From the NCBI RefSeq assembly GCF_900105325.1, contig NZ_FNSU01000004.1:434001-498000 (forward strand): a stretch of DNA of 64,000 bases. The letters run 5' to 3'. Below are positions 41,995-52,666 of the stretch, piece by piece; the stretch's first letter is position 1; every line of letters begins with the position of its first letter. This stretch comes from Pseudomonas marginalis. GTDB taxonomy: Bacteria > Pseudomonadota > Gammaproteobacteria > Pseudomonadales > Pseudomonadaceae. The notes under the pieces were generated by a model, which did no database searches, was not told the DNA's origin, and worked only from the letters and a program-made list of their open reading frames with translations. Made by a program: the position numbers and the translations under genes.

Positions 41995-43434
41995 TCAGTA
42001 GCCCGGGCGGGCCTTGAGCTGCTCGGCGGCGGCCTTGGCCAGGTCCGGCGGCAGGAAGTCGCGATCCGGGTTGTAGTCGGCCTTGAGGTAGCGCGTCAGG
42101 TCCTGCAGGTCCCCTGGGTTCAAGGTGCCCGCCGCCTGTTTCAAGCGCAGGTTGTCGAGGATGTAGTCGTAGCGGCTGTTGTTGTAGTTGCGCACCGACG
42201 CGTAGAGCTGGCGCTGTGAGTCCAGCACGTCGACGATATTGCGCGTACCCACCTGGTAACCGATTTCCGTGGCTTCCACTGCGCTCTGGTTGGAGATGAT
42301 CGACTGGCGGCGCGCCTGGACCTGTTCCACATCGGTGTTTACCGCGCGGTGCAGGTTGCGCGTGTTTTCCACCACCTGGCGACGCAGGCCTTCGCGTTGC
42401 TGCTCGGTCTGGCCCAGGCGCGAATACGACTCCCGCACCTGCGAGCTGGTCAGGCCGCCGCTGTAGATCGGGATGTTCAGGCGCAGGCCGATGGTGCGCT
42501 GCTCCACATCGCCACGGTACGGCGTGCCGAAGGCATTCGGGTTGCTGAAGCCAAGGGCGTCGTTGTCACCTTTTTCATACTGTGCGACGGCGTCCAGGGT
42601 CGGCGCGTGGCCGGCCTTGCGCTGCTTGAGGGTTTCTTCGGCGGCCGTGACGGCGTAGTTGCTGGCCAGCAGGTTCAGGTTCTGGCGACCGGCGGTCTCG
42701 ACCCAGGCCTTGGCGTCGTTGGGCAGCGGTGGCAACACCGGCAGCGTGTGGACAATGCCCTGGATCGAGTTGTACTGGCGGTTGGTCAGGGTAATCAGCG
42801 CTTCAAAGGCATCGTCCACCTGGCGCTGGGCCAGGATCCGGTTGGCCCGTGCAGTGTCATAGCTGGCCTGGGATTGCAGCACATCGGTCTTGTCCGACAG
42901 GCCCACGTCGAAGCGCTCGTTGGATTGATCCAGCTGGCGCTTGAAGGCATTTTCCTCGGCTTTGGTCGAGGCCAGGTTGTCCTGGGCGCGCAGCACGGCG
43001 AAGTAGCTCTCGGCGCTTTGCAGGATCAGGTTCTGTTCGGTGGCCGAGAGTTGCAGCGCCGCCTGTTCGTTGGTGGCTTCGGCGGCTTGCAGTTGGAACC
43101 AGCGATCGGCGCGGAACAGCGGCTGGCTCAGGGTCGCGCGCCAGGAGTGGGCGTCGCGGTTGGCCGTGGCGGCGGGTGTGTCGATCTGGGTGCGCACGTT
43201 ATTGATGTCGGCACCGCCCGACAGGTTCGGCAGCAACCCCGCGCGGGCCTGGGGCACGACTTCTTTCTGCGCGCCGTATTGGGCGCGGGCGGCAGCGAGG
43301 TCGGCGTTGTTATCCACCGCTTCCTGATAGACGCTGACCAGGTCAGTTTTGGCGGACAAGGGCGCTTCAGCTGCCCAGACCATTCCGTTGGTCGCACAAG
43401 ACACGGCGAGAGCCAGTGAGAGTTTGCGCAGCAT
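41995..43434 (-). CDS. opmH: TolC-family outer-membrane channel
   Basis: 479 residues, signal peptide cut near VWA-AEA, then the two repeated beta/alpha-hairpin halves of TolC. Recognisable are PLFRADRWFQLQAAE, long coiled-coil stretches around 120-220 and 330-420, and the C-terminal hairpin motif YQVGTRNIVDVLDSQRQLY. Equivalent to PA4974 (OpmH). Serves as the outer-membrane duct for type I secretion and efflux. In E. coli tolC is next to nudF, and the same neighbourhood persists here a few genes apart. Confidence 0.92.
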   Translation of the reverse strand: MLRKLSLALAVSCATNGMVWAAEAPLSAKTDLVSVYQEAVDNNADLAAARAQYGAQKEVVPQARAGLLPNLSGGADINNVRTQIDTPAATANRDAHSWRATLSQPLFRADRWFQLQAAEATNEQAALQLSATEQNLILQSAESYFAVLRAQDNLASTKAEENAFKRQLDQSNERFDVGLSDKTDVLQSQASYDTARANRILAQRQVDDAFEALITLTNRQYNSIQGIVHTLPVLPPLPNDAKAWVETAGRQNLNLLASNYAVTAAEETLKQRKAGHAPTLDAVAQYEKGDNDALGFSNPNAFGTPYRGDVEQRTIGLRLNIPIYSGGLTSSQVRESYSRLGQTEQQREGLRRQVVENTRNLHRAVNTDVEQVQARRQSIISNQSAVEATEIGYQVGTRNIVDVLDSQRQLYASVRNYNNSRYDYILDNLRLKQAAGTLNPGDLQDLTRYLKADYNPDRDFLPPDLAKAAAEQLKARPGY

Positions 43435-43595
43435 GAGGCGATCCCTAGTGTGAATATTACGGCGATAATTTAACGCCCAAGGCTAAGACGGGCCATTCCT
43501 GGCGTCAAGCATTGTGGCGGCAATCGAGTGTAGTGGCGCTGACTCGGCGCAACAATCCCGCAATCACGCCATTCATCACGCTGAATGCACCGCTA

Positions 43596-43626
43596 TTGGC
43601 AATTTGCCCACGGCATGGTCTAGACT
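43596..43626 (+). promoter_or_regulatory. Candidate promoter of the thiC leader
   Basis: TTGGCA (43596-43601) then, at 17 bp, TCTAGA (43619-43624), overlapping TAGACT. The transcript would start at about the first base of the riboswitch P1 stem. Hexamer match is moderate. Confidence 0.45.
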
Positions 43627-43634
43627 GGCCGAGT

Positions 43635-43725
43635 TCTTGTCGGGGTGCCTTGTTGGAAGGCTGAGATCGGTAAATACCGGATCCCGTTGAACCTGATCAG
43701 GTTAACGCCTGCGTAGGGAACAAGA
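43635..43725 (+). ncRNA. Thiamine pyrophosphate (TPP) riboswitch aptamer
   Basis: All THI-box elements are present in order: P1 strand TCTTGT, GGGGTGCC (43642-43649), GGCTGAGA (43659-43666), ACCTGATCAGG, then GCGTAGGGAA and the closing P1 strand ACAAGA. When TPP binds, expression of thiC falls. The start codon is 160 bases further on. The leader between contains two hairpins (GTTGTTCG/CGAACAAC at 43768-43788 and GCACTG/CAGTGC at 43807-43822) but no T-tract, so control may be translational or Rho-dependent. Confidence 0.95.
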
Positions 43726-43885
43726 TTTCTCGTCCCCCGGCGAGTCCTCTTGTGCTTCGTCCGGGATGTTGTTCGACCTTCGAACAACCCTCGTGCACCA
43801 AGCACAGCACTGGTTTCAGTGCATCCGTCCGTCACAGGTTCGCTCCGACAAAAAATCCACCGCCTGGATAGTTGGAGAGCCCGTG

Positions 43886-45790
<1,905 letters not shown>

Positions 45791-45832
45791 GCGGCAAGCG
45801 GCAAGCGGCAAGCGGCAAGCGGCAAGCGGCAA
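45791..45832. repeat. Six tandem copies of GCGGCAA
   Basis: Six perfect 7-bp units begin at the base after the thiC stop, followed by a degenerate unit GCTACAA. A near inverted copy (CTTGCGGCTTGCGGCT) lies at about 45865-45880, so the transcript could fold into a hairpin with one mismatch per unit. Probably slippage-prone; may act as the thiC 3' end. Confidence 0.9.
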
Positions 45833-45907
45833 GCTACAAGTTAAAAGCTGAATCTGCTTTTTCTTGCGGCTTGCGGCTCGTAACCATGTTCTCTTGAGAC
45901 TTCTGAT

Positions 45908-47185
45908 TTGAACACTTATTCCCCTGACGTCGCGGTCACCTCAGACAAGCGCGTCTTCGGCGCCCGCGACCTGTTCTCCCTGTGGTTCTCCCTCGGCATC
46001 GGCCTGATGGTCCTGCAGACCGGTGCCTTGCTCGCGCCGGGCCTGGGCTTGTCCGGTTCCTTGCTGGCGATTTTCCTCGGCACCCTGGTCGGCGTGCTGT
46101 TGCTGGCTGCCGTCGGTGTGATCGGCAGCGACACCGGGCTGTCCGCCATGGCCACCCTCAAGCTCAGCCTCGGGGCCAAAGGTGCGAGCCTGCCGGCGTT
46201 GCTGAACCTGTTGCAACTGATTGGCTGGGGCTCGTTCGAGATCATTGTGATGCGCGATGCCGCCAGCCTGTTGGGCGCACGCACGTTCAGCGACGGCAGC
46301 CTGTTGGCCAGCCCGTTGCTGTGGACACTGTTCTTCGGTGGTTTGGCGACCTTGCTGGCGGTCAGCGGGCCATTGACGTTCGTACGCCAGATCCTGCGCA
46401 AATGGGGGATCTGGCTGCTGCTGGCGGCCTGCCTGTGGCTGACCTGGAACCTGTTCGCCAAGGCTGACCTCGGCGCACTCCGGGCTCGGGCCGGTGACGG
46501 TTCGATGCCCTTTGCCGTCGGCTTTGATATCGCCATCGCCATGCCGCTGTCGTGGTTGCCGCTGATTGCCGATTACTCACGCTTCGGCAAGCGCGCCAAG
46601 AGTGTGTTTGGCGGCACGGCGCTGGGCTTCTTTATCGGCAATTTCTGGCTGATGAGCCTGGGCGTGGCCTACACCCTGGCGTTTGCGCCCAGTGGTGAAG
46701 TGAATGCGCTGTTGCTGGCGCTGGCCGGGGCTGGCCTGGGGATTCCGCTGTTGCTGATCCTGTTGGACGAGTCGGAAAACGCCTTTGCCGATATTCACTC
46801 GGCGGCGGTGTCCAGTGGGATGCTGTTGCGCGTGAAGGTCGAGCACCTGGCCCTGGCCATTGGTGTGATCTGCACCCTGATCGCCTGTTTTGCCCCGTTG
46901 GCGCAATACCAGAACTTCCTGTTGCTGATCGGCTCAGTGTTTGCGCCGTTGTTCGGCGTGGTGCTGGTGGATCATTTCATCCTGCGCCGTCGTGCTCATG
47001 GCACGTTCGCCAGCCTGCGTTGGCCGGCACTGGTGGCCTGGCTGGGTGGCATCGGCACGTATCATCTGTTGGCCAACCTGTACCCGGACATCGGGGCAAC
47101 CCTGCCGGCGCTGGTGCTGGCAGGGTTGTTGCAGTTCATCCTGGGACGGGCCTTCAGCGGCGCGCGGGCACCAGCTCAGGCTTGA
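45908..47185 (+). CDS. cytX: Putative hydroxymethylpyrimidine transporter, NCS1 family
   Basis: 425-residue membrane protein with about twelve hydrophobic segments, resembling the CodB/CytX branch of nucleobase:cation symporters (FSLGIGLMVLQTG in helix 1, IADYSRFGK in the middle, VDHFILRRR near the end). Placement directly after thiC suggests HMP uptake for thiamine salvage. The start appears to be TTG 45908 with only a weak GAG upstream. Its end overlaps the convergent lipoprotein gene by 32 bases. Confidence 0.83.
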   Translation: MNTYSPDVAVTSDKRVFGARDLFSLWFSLGIGLMVLQTGALLAPGLGLSGSLLAIFLGTLVGVLLLAAVGVIGSDTGLSAMATLKLSLGAKGASLPALLNLLQLIGWGSFEIIVMRDAASLLGARTFSDGSLLASPLLWTLFFGGLATLLAVSGPLTFVRQILRKWGIWLLLAACLWLTWNLFAKADLGALRARAGDGSMPFAVGFDIAIAMPLSWLPLIADYSRFGKRAKSVFGGTALGFFIGNFWLMSLGVAYTLAFAPSGEVNALLLALAGAGLGIPLLLILLDESENAFADIHSAAVSSGMLLRVKVEHLALAIGVICTLIACFAPLAQYQNFLLLIGSVFAPLFGVVLVDHFILRRRAHGTFASLRWPALVAWLGGIGTYHLLANLYPDIGATLPALVLAGLLQFILGRAFSGARAPAQA

Positions 47186-47900
47186 GGATGCCTTCCAGGC
47201 GCGAGTAGGGGATCTGCAACTCGACATGGCCCAGGGCGTACGGCGCGATGGTGCTGGTGGGGTACTTGAGGATCACGCCCCCGTAGGTCAGCGCCACGTT
47301 CGGGGTTTTCTGGAACGGGTAGGTTTTCACGAACTCCGGTTCCAGGCTCAGGCGGGTGCTGATCAGCCAGCTGTTGTGGGCCACCTGGGCGGCTTTCCAG
47401 AACGCGTCTTCCTTGCCTGGCAGCAGCATATCGCTCAGCCACAGGGCCTTTTGCTGCTGACGCGAATAGTTGATGAACGCGCGGCCAGGCTCGCCGTGGG
47501 TGGCGCCCTGGTCCAGGTAGCTGGACAGCTCGATGATTACCAAACCGTCATGCTGCTCCCGTACCTTGGCCTGCAAGTACATGCTGTTGCGTGGGGCGGC
47601 GGTGCCGAGGAATTGCTCGCGATAGGACTCCAGGCTCGACGGCAGCGGGTCGCCCGCGTTGGTACGGGTCATTTCCAGCAGGCGTTGTTCGATCAAGGCA
47701 TCCAGCTTGGGTTCCTTGGCAAAGTGCACGGTGTCGATATTCACCAGCGGGCAATCGCTGGCGGCGCAGCCCGGCTTGCTCTGCTCGCTGGCGTCGCGGG
47801 TGGCTTCCAGCGGTGTGCGATAGCTGGGTTGGAACAGGCTTTGGCAGGCGCCGAGGGTCAGGGCGATGCAGGCCACGGAGGCGATTTTTAAAAGCGACAT
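47154..47900 (-). CDS. Lipoprotein, DUF3298/RsiV-like
   Basis: 248 residues with a lipoprotein signal ending LGAC (Cys19). The Ser-free +2 residue (Gln) predicts outer-membrane sorting. The central part (LSSYLDQGATHGEPGRAFINYSRQQQKALWLSDML) has the look of the DUF3298/RsiV fold, and RPAP-like DUF4163 may precede it. Equivalent to PA4972. Role unknown. Convergent with cytX, overlapping by 32 bases, and divergent from nudF. Confidence 0.78.
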   Translation of the reverse strand: MSLLKIASVACIALTLGACQSLFQPSYRTPLEATRDASEQSKPGCAASDCPLVNIDTVHFAKEPKLDALIEQRLLEMTRTNAGDPLPSSLESYREQFLGTAAPRNSMYLQAKVREQHDGLVIIELSSYLDQGATHGEPGRAFINYSRQQQKALWLSDMLLPGKEDAFWKAAQVAHNSWLISTRLSLEPEFVKTYPFQKTPNVALTYGGVILKYPTSTIAPYALGHVELQIPYSRLEGILKPELVPARR

Positions 47901-48093
47901 GGATGTCCTTCGTCTATCGATAAGAGCGAAATTGTGCAGCTTCGACTACCAGCAAGGCAGTCAGTTCGCCACTAAGCTGATTGAGCGTGAGTTTGACCTC
48001 CTCCGTCTGGCCCGGCAACCGCAAAGGGGCTGCACCAAGGGGCACGAGCGCGTTAGGATGGCGCGAATTGCACCGGACATGATGAGGAAGGGT

Positions 48094-48711
48094 ATGACAG
48101 ACATTGCGAAATCGACGCCGAGCACGATCGAGATTGTTCAGCGCGACAATGCCTACAAGGGCTTCTACCAGCTCGATCGCGTGCAATTGCGCCACGAAAA
48201 ATTCGCTGGCGGCATGAGCCGAGTGATCAATCGCGAAGTCTTCGTCCGTCACGACGCCGTGTGTGTTCTGCCCTACGATCCGCAGCGTGATGAAGTGGTG
48301 CTCAACGAGCAGTTTCGCGTGGGTGCCATGGGCCGTACCGACAATCCATGGTTGATCGAGATGGTCGCCGGCCTGATCGACAGGGATGAGCAGCCGGAGG
48401 AGGTTGCACACCGCGAGGCCGAGGAGGAAGCTGGGCTGACGTTCTCCGCACTGTGGCCGATCACCAAGTATTTCCCGTCGCCCGGTGGCAGTACCGAATT
48501 TGTCCACTTGTACCTGGGTCGCTGCGACAGCTCGGGGGCCGGTGGTGTCCATGGACTGGAAGAAGAGGCAGAAGACATCCGCGTCACGGTCTGGGCTTTT
48601 GAAGACGCCCTGCAAGCCGTGCGCGACGGCAGGATTTCCAACGCAGCCAGCATTATCGCCCTGCAATGGCTTGCGCTTAATCGCGCGGAAGTGAGGGGGT
48701 TATGGCAGTAA
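48094..48711 (+). CDS. nudF: ADP-ribose pyrophosphatase
   Basis: Hydrolyses ADP-ribose (and ADP-sugars) to AMP and ribose 5-phosphate. 205 residues from ATG 48094, which follows GAGGAAGG. The frame is open to 47866, but the upstream part crosses the promoter region and is not family-like. A complete Nudix box GX5EX7REAEEEAG is at residues 93-114. Overlaps the next gene by ten bases. Confidence 0.93.
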   Translation: MTDIAKSTPSTIEIVQRDNAYKGFYQLDRVQLRHEKFAGGMSRVINREVFVRHDAVCVLPYDPQRDEVVLNEQFRVGAMGRTDNPWLIEMVAGLIDRDEQPEEVAHREAEEEAGLTFSALWPITKYFPSPGGSTEFVHLYLGRCDSSGAGGVHGLEEEAEDIRVTVWAFEDALQAVRDGRISNAASIIALQWLALNRAEVRGLWQ

Positions 48712-49151
48712 AGGCACGGGAACGTTATCGAGTCGACCTGATCGGGCTGCAAGCCGCCTGCGAGGCCAACTATGCGCGGCTGATGCGCCTGTTGCCCGAC
48801 ATGCGCCACACCCCGGAGGCGCGCCGCATCGGCGTGACCCATGGCGACCAGATGCTGGGCGTGCTGGCCCTGGAAGTCATCGTCAATTGCCCGTACACCA
48901 CCACCCTGCGGGTGCGCCAGGAACACAGCCTGCCGTGGCTGCCGGTGCCGCAGCTGGAAGTGCAGGTGTACCACGATGCGCGGATGGCCGAAGTGATCAG
49001 CGCCGAACATGCGCGGCGCTTTCGCAGCATTTATCCTTACCCGAATGTGTTCATGCACCAGCCCGATGAGAAAGCACAGCTCAATGTGTTCCTCGGTGAA
49101 TGGTTGAGCCACTGCCTGGCCCTGGGCCACGAGTTCGAAGTCGTGCGGTAG
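48702..49151 (+). CDS. DUF1249 protein (YqiB-like)
   Basis: 149 residues, conserved between nudF and cpdA in gammaproteobacteria, including E. coli where it is yqiB. Recognisable features are YRVDLIGLQAACEANYARLMRLLP at the start and QLEVQVYHDARMAEV with IYPYPN in the middle. No catalytic motif or membrane segment. Overlaps nudF by ten bases. Function unknown. Confidence 0.88.
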   Translation: MAVKARERYRVDLIGLQAACEANYARLMRLLPDMRHTPEARRIGVTHGDQMLGVLALEVIVNCPYTTTLRVRQEHSLPWLPVPQLEVQVYHDARMAEVISAEHARRFRSIYPYPNVFMHQPDEKAQLNVFLGEWLSHCLALGHEFEVVR

Positions 49152-49248
49152 ATGTGAACTGCGTCTGCTTCCTGGGTTTCCTCTTTGCGTCCTGCCCCAG
49201 CATAATCGCTCCAACTCTATATTCCTGTGATTGCCTTGGGAGAGCGCC

Positions 49249-50061
49249 TTGCCGAGCGTATCCACCTTGAACCCCGATGCTGCGCTGCTGGTGCAGCTGT
49301 CCGACAGCCACCTGTTTGCCGAGGCCGACAGCCTGCTGTTGGGCATGAACACCCGTGAGAGCCTGCAGCGGGTGATTGGATTGGTGCGCCAGCAACAGCC
49401 GCACATCGACCTGGTAGTGGCCACGGGGGACTTGTCCCAGGACGGTACGCTGGCGTCTTACCAGGCATTTCGTGACCTGACTCAGCAGATCAAGGCCCCG
49501 GCGCGCTGGATTCCCGGTAATCACGACGAACCGCATATTATGGTGCACGCCGCCGCGCACAGTGACCTGCTGGAGCCCGTAGTGGACGTCGGCAACTGGC
49601 GTATCACCCTGCTCGACTCCGCCGTGCCGGGCTCGGTGCCGGGCTACCTGCAGGATTCGCAGCTGCAATTGCTGGCTCAAGCCTTGAGCGAAGCCCCGAA
49701 CCGCCATCATCTGGTGTGTTTCCACCATCACCCGGTGCCCATCGGCTGTGCGTGGATGGAACCTATCGGTTTGCGCAACCCCGATGCGTTGTTTGCCGTG
49801 CTGGACCGTTTTCCGCAGGTGAGGGCAGTGCTCTGGGGCCACGTGCACCAGGAGATCGACCGCGAGCGCAACGGCGTGCGCCTGCTGGCTTCGCCGTCCA
49901 CCTGCATCCAGTTCGCGCCGGGCAGCGAGGATTTCAAGGTCAGCGAGCAAGCGCCGGGTTATCGTTGGTTGCGCCTGTATGCCGACGGACGGTTGGAGAC
50001 CGGGGTGGAGCGGGTCGAAGGCTTCGCCTTCCAGGTGGACTACGGCAGTGACGGCTATTGA
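49249..50061 (+). CDS. cpdA: 3',5'-cyclic AMP phosphodiesterase
   Basis: Class III phosphodiesterase that degrades cAMP, limiting Vfr/CRP signalling. 270 residues. The metallophosphoesterase motifs are complete: DSH (Asp19, His21), ATGDLSQDG, PGNHDE, FHHHP and WGHVHQE. I chose TTG 49249 with GGGAG six bases upstream; another TTG at 49231 would precede that ribosome site. Confidence 0.93.
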   Translation: MPSVSTLNPDAALLVQLSDSHLFAEADSLLLGMNTRESLQRVIGLVRQQQPHIDLVVATGDLSQDGTLASYQAFRDLTQQIKAPARWIPGNHDEPHIMVHAAAHSDLLEPVVDVGNWRITLLDSAVPGSVPGYLQDSQLQLLAQALSEAPNRHHLVCFHHHPVPIGCAWMEPIGLRNPDALFAVLDRFPQVRAVLWGHVHQEIDRERNGVRLLASPSTCIQFAPGSEDFKVSEQAPGYRWLRLYADGRLETGVERVEGFAFQVDYGSDGY

Positions 50062-50072
50062 CGTCTCGGCGG

Positions 50073-51056
50073 CTAAATATCCAGAACCTTCGCCAGCCTC
50101 ACTACCGTAACCCCTGGACCCAACTGCCGCAGCGAGGGCTGGATCAACACGCAGTCGTCATGGGGTGTGACGATCTCGCGCCGGTCGTCTCGAGCGATCA
50201 CTGTTCCAGCCTGGGCTATGCGCTCAAGGCCGCGGAAGTCATCGGTAAAACGGAAGTCCATGCCGTGGGCGATCACCGGTTCAGTGACTTGCAGGCATTG
50301 CTGGGGCTCCGGCTTTTCCTGGCTCAGGAGCTTCAAGACGTCGGCCTCGGCGACTGCATCAGTCGCCATCAGGAAGCGTGCGGCAATATCGAGGGCGACG
50401 TGTTGGCTTTTTTTAGAAAAATGTTGGCCGGTCTCGATCAGCAGTGCGTTTTTTTGGCTGGCGGGATCGCCAAACCCACCATAGTCACGCATACGCCGGC
50501 CATTGGCGTGGCCGGCGTCGACCACCACGGTTGCCGGTACGCCTAACGATTTTGCGAATTTCAGGCCTTTGGCGCAGGCCCCACACATCATCAGTGGTGG
50601 GGATTCTTCGTGCATCGAATGGATATCGAGCAGCAAGTCGACACTGTCGATCAGCGGTCGCAGCTCACGTGCGCGACGCAGTTCCACGGAGTCTCGGTCG
50701 CCGTCCAGTGTTGATGGTAGCCAGACACGGTTCATGTCCTCGTCGACAAAACGGGTGGCGTCAATGTCGTGTGGGTCGAAGCGGTGATAGGCCTCGATAT
50801 TGCCGAACGCCAGTGACAAACGGCCTTTGCGAGGGCGCACGCCGCTGCGCAGCAAGGCGTCTACTGCGATTGCTCCGCTGACTTCATTGCCATGGGTCAG
50901 TGCCATGACCAGCACATGTGGCCCAGGCGTGCCGCTGTCAAAACTGTGGACATAGTCGATCCCGCAGTTGCCGGCTTTCCATTGGCTGAGATCGGGGAAC
51001 TCGACTTCCACAGGGTACGGTGTCAGTGATGCACGAACCTGCTCAAGGGTTTTCAT
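50073..51056 (-). CDS. Succinylglutamate desuccinylase/aspartoacylase-family deacylase
   Basis: 327-residue M14-type metallohydrolase. The zinc ligands are seen in THGNE (His55, Glu58) and DIHS (His146), and DMNR (107-110) contributes the substrate-binding Asn-Arg. The catalytic Glu is probably in LLIETGQH. It likely removes an acyl group from an amino-acid-like compound imported by the neighbouring carrier. Same strand as the MFS gene, 75 bases downstream. Confidence 0.85.
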   Translation of the reverse strand: MKTLEQVRASLTPYPVEVEFPDLSQWKAGNCGIDYVHSFDSGTPGPHVLVMALTHGNEVSGAIAVDALLRSGVRPRKGRLSLAFGNIEAYHRFDPHDIDATRFVDEDMNRVWLPSTLDGDRDSVELRRARELRPLIDSVDLLLDIHSMHEESPPLMMCGACAKGLKFAKSLGVPATVVVDAGHANGRRMRDYGGFGDPASQKNALLIETGQHFSKKSQHVALDIAARFLMATDAVAEADVLKLLSQEKPEPQQCLQVTEPVIAHGMDFRFTDDFRGLERIAQAGTVIARDDRREIVTPHDDCVLIQPSLRQLGPGVTVVRLAKVLDI

Positions 51057-51085
51057 GTCTGCCTCCGAGGGCTCAAGGTGGGTAC

Positions 51086-51112
51086 CTTGTCGCGGGGGCG
51101 AGCCGCGACAAG
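51086..51112. terminator. Hairpin between the MFS and deacylase genes
   Basis: CTTGTCGCGG-GGGCGAG-CCGCGACAAG, a perfect 10-bp stem without a T-tract. It resembles a REP palindrome and may reduce read-through from the MFS gene into the deacylase. Confidence 0.45.
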
Positions 51113-51131
51113 CAGGGGGGACTCGCGGCCC

Positions 51132-52448
51132 TTAACTGGCGCAGGGATGGGCGCTGCGCATGCGCCGGCCCAGGCAGGCGATCGCCAGTACGCTGATCAA
51201 AATGGTTGCCATCACATAAAAGCTCGGCGCCAGTTTGCTGCCGCTTGCCTCGATCATCCAGGTCACGATCAACGGGGCGAAACCACCAAACAGGGTCACG
51301 GAAAAGTTGTAGCTCAGCGCCAGCCCAGTACCGCGAATGCTGGTTGGGAAGATGTCGGCAAGCATTGCCGGGATTGGCCCCAGGCAGGCCGCAATCAATA
51401 CGCCGACAAGCGCTTGCACGACCAGCAGCGTGGAGAAACTGGGGAAGATATTGAGCAGCAGGAACATCGGATAAGACGACAGTCCGGTAATCGACAAGGC
51501 GATGGTCAACACTCGGAATCGCCCGTGGCGATCGGAAAGCCCACCGAAAATCGGGGCCATGAGCATCAACGTAATGCCGGTCATCAGGGCCCCCAGGTAG
51601 GACGACGTGGCGGTGATGCTCAGTTGTTTAAAGGCGTAGATCGGCATGTACAGCTTATGCACGTAATTGAATGCGGTCGCGCCCGCCACCACGCCGATAG
51701 CCAGCAACAGGCTGACGTGCCCTTTGATCAGGACATCCCGCAGTGGGGTCTTGACCGCTACGTTGGCTACGTTTTTCTTGAAGTCCGGCGTTTCATCGAT
51801 TTGTCTGCGAATGTAAAAGCCTACCGGCCCGATCAGCAGGCCGAAGCCGAAGGCTACACGCCAGCCCCAATCGTTCAACTGCACATCCGACAGCGCATAG
51901 CTGAGGATCGCACTGACACCCGCCGCCAGCACAGTTGCCAGCCCCTGGGTAGACAATTGCCAGCTGGCAAAGAAACCCCGTCGCCCGGCGTCGGCGTGTT
52001 CGACCATGAACGCGGTCGCCGCGCCAAATTCGCCGCCCGTGGAAAACCCCTGGAGCATGCGGGCAACGATGATCAGCAGCGGCGCCGCCAGGCCGATCTG
52101 CTCGTAGGTCGGGGCGAACGTAATCATTGCGGTGCCGACCAGCATGATCATGATCGACAGCGTCAATGACGCCTTTCGTCCGGCTCTGTCGGTGTATGAA
52201 CCGAGCACAATGGCGCCCAGCGGGCGCATCAAAAAGGAAATGCCGAACGAGCCTACGGCCAGCAGCAATGAGGTGGTTTCGTTATCGGACGGAAAAAACT
52301 GTTTGCCGATGACGACTGCAAAATAGCCATAGATCAGTAAGTCATAGAACTCCAGCGCGTTGCCGACGCTGGCAGCGATGATCTCTTTCCATGGGCCGCG
52401 CCGGGTGGGAGCTCGGGCCGATGATAAGGCGGATGATTGAGTTGTCAT
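51132..52448 (-). CDS. MFS metabolite:proton symporter (MHS family)
   Basis: Twelve-helix carrier, 438 residues from ATG 52448; the frame is open to 52517 but the shorter start gives the usual short N-terminus. Characteristic motifs are NALEFYDLLIYGYF in helix 1, RPLGAIVLGSYTDRAGRKASL (loop 2-3) and RMLQGFSTGGEFG in helix 4, as in citrate, shikimate and proline/betaine carriers. The substrate is probably an organic acid or N-acyl compound, judging from the deacylase next door. Confidence 0.87.
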   Translation of the reverse strand: MTTQSSALSSARAPTRRGPWKEIIAASVGNALEFYDLLIYGYFAVVIGKQFFPSDNETTSLLLAVGSFGISFLMRPLGAIVLGSYTDRAGRKASLTLSIMIMLVGTAMITFAPTYEQIGLAAPLLIIVARMLQGFSTGGEFGAATAFMVEHADAGRRGFFASWQLSTQGLATVLAAGVSAILSYALSDVQLNDWGWRVAFGFGLLIGPVGFYIRRQIDETPDFKKNVANVAVKTPLRDVLIKGHVSLLLAIGVVAGATAFNYVHKLYMPIYAFKQLSITATSSYLGALMTGITLMLMAPIFGGLSDRHGRFRVLTIALSITGLSSYPMFLLLNIFPSFSTLLVVQALVGVLIAACLGPIPAMLADIFPTSIRGTGLALSYNFSVTLFGGFAPLIVTWMIEASGSKLAPSFYVMATILISVLAIACLGRRMRSAHPCAS

Positions 52449-52666
52449 GAGTGTGCACCGGGTTTGTTTCACTGTTGGCCTACGGACTCTCCGAACCGCA
52501 GCGCGGCCTGGCGACATCGAAGGCGTTAATTGTTATGGGTGAAAGCCCGGATGAAAGTGAACCAAAGGCGGCAGAACGGCAATTGCTCTTTCGGCACAGA
52601 TTTGAGCTGTTTCGGCACGACCCGGCAGGTTGTTGCCGGCAGCGGTGATAGAGCGCGTAAATCCGG
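52449..52666. other. Intergenic region between MFS and LysR genes
   Basis: 218 bases upstream of the MFS gene and downstream of the LysR gene (both on the minus strand). It must carry the MFS promoter. The stretch GATTTGAGCTGTTTCGGCACGACC and TTTCGGCAC repeated nearby (52590 and 52610) is the only structure I notice; no confident promoter call. Confidence 0.4.

Noticed and set aside
45791..45832. Short tandem repeat as the start of a CRISPR or as iterons of a plasmid origin
   Set aside because: Units are 7 bp with no spacers, there is no rep gene, and the setting is a chromosomal operon.
47866..48094. 76-codon extension of nudF
   Set aside because: It crosses the start region of the divergent lipoprotein gene, and the ATG at 48094 has a good ribosome site and gives the normal 205 residues.
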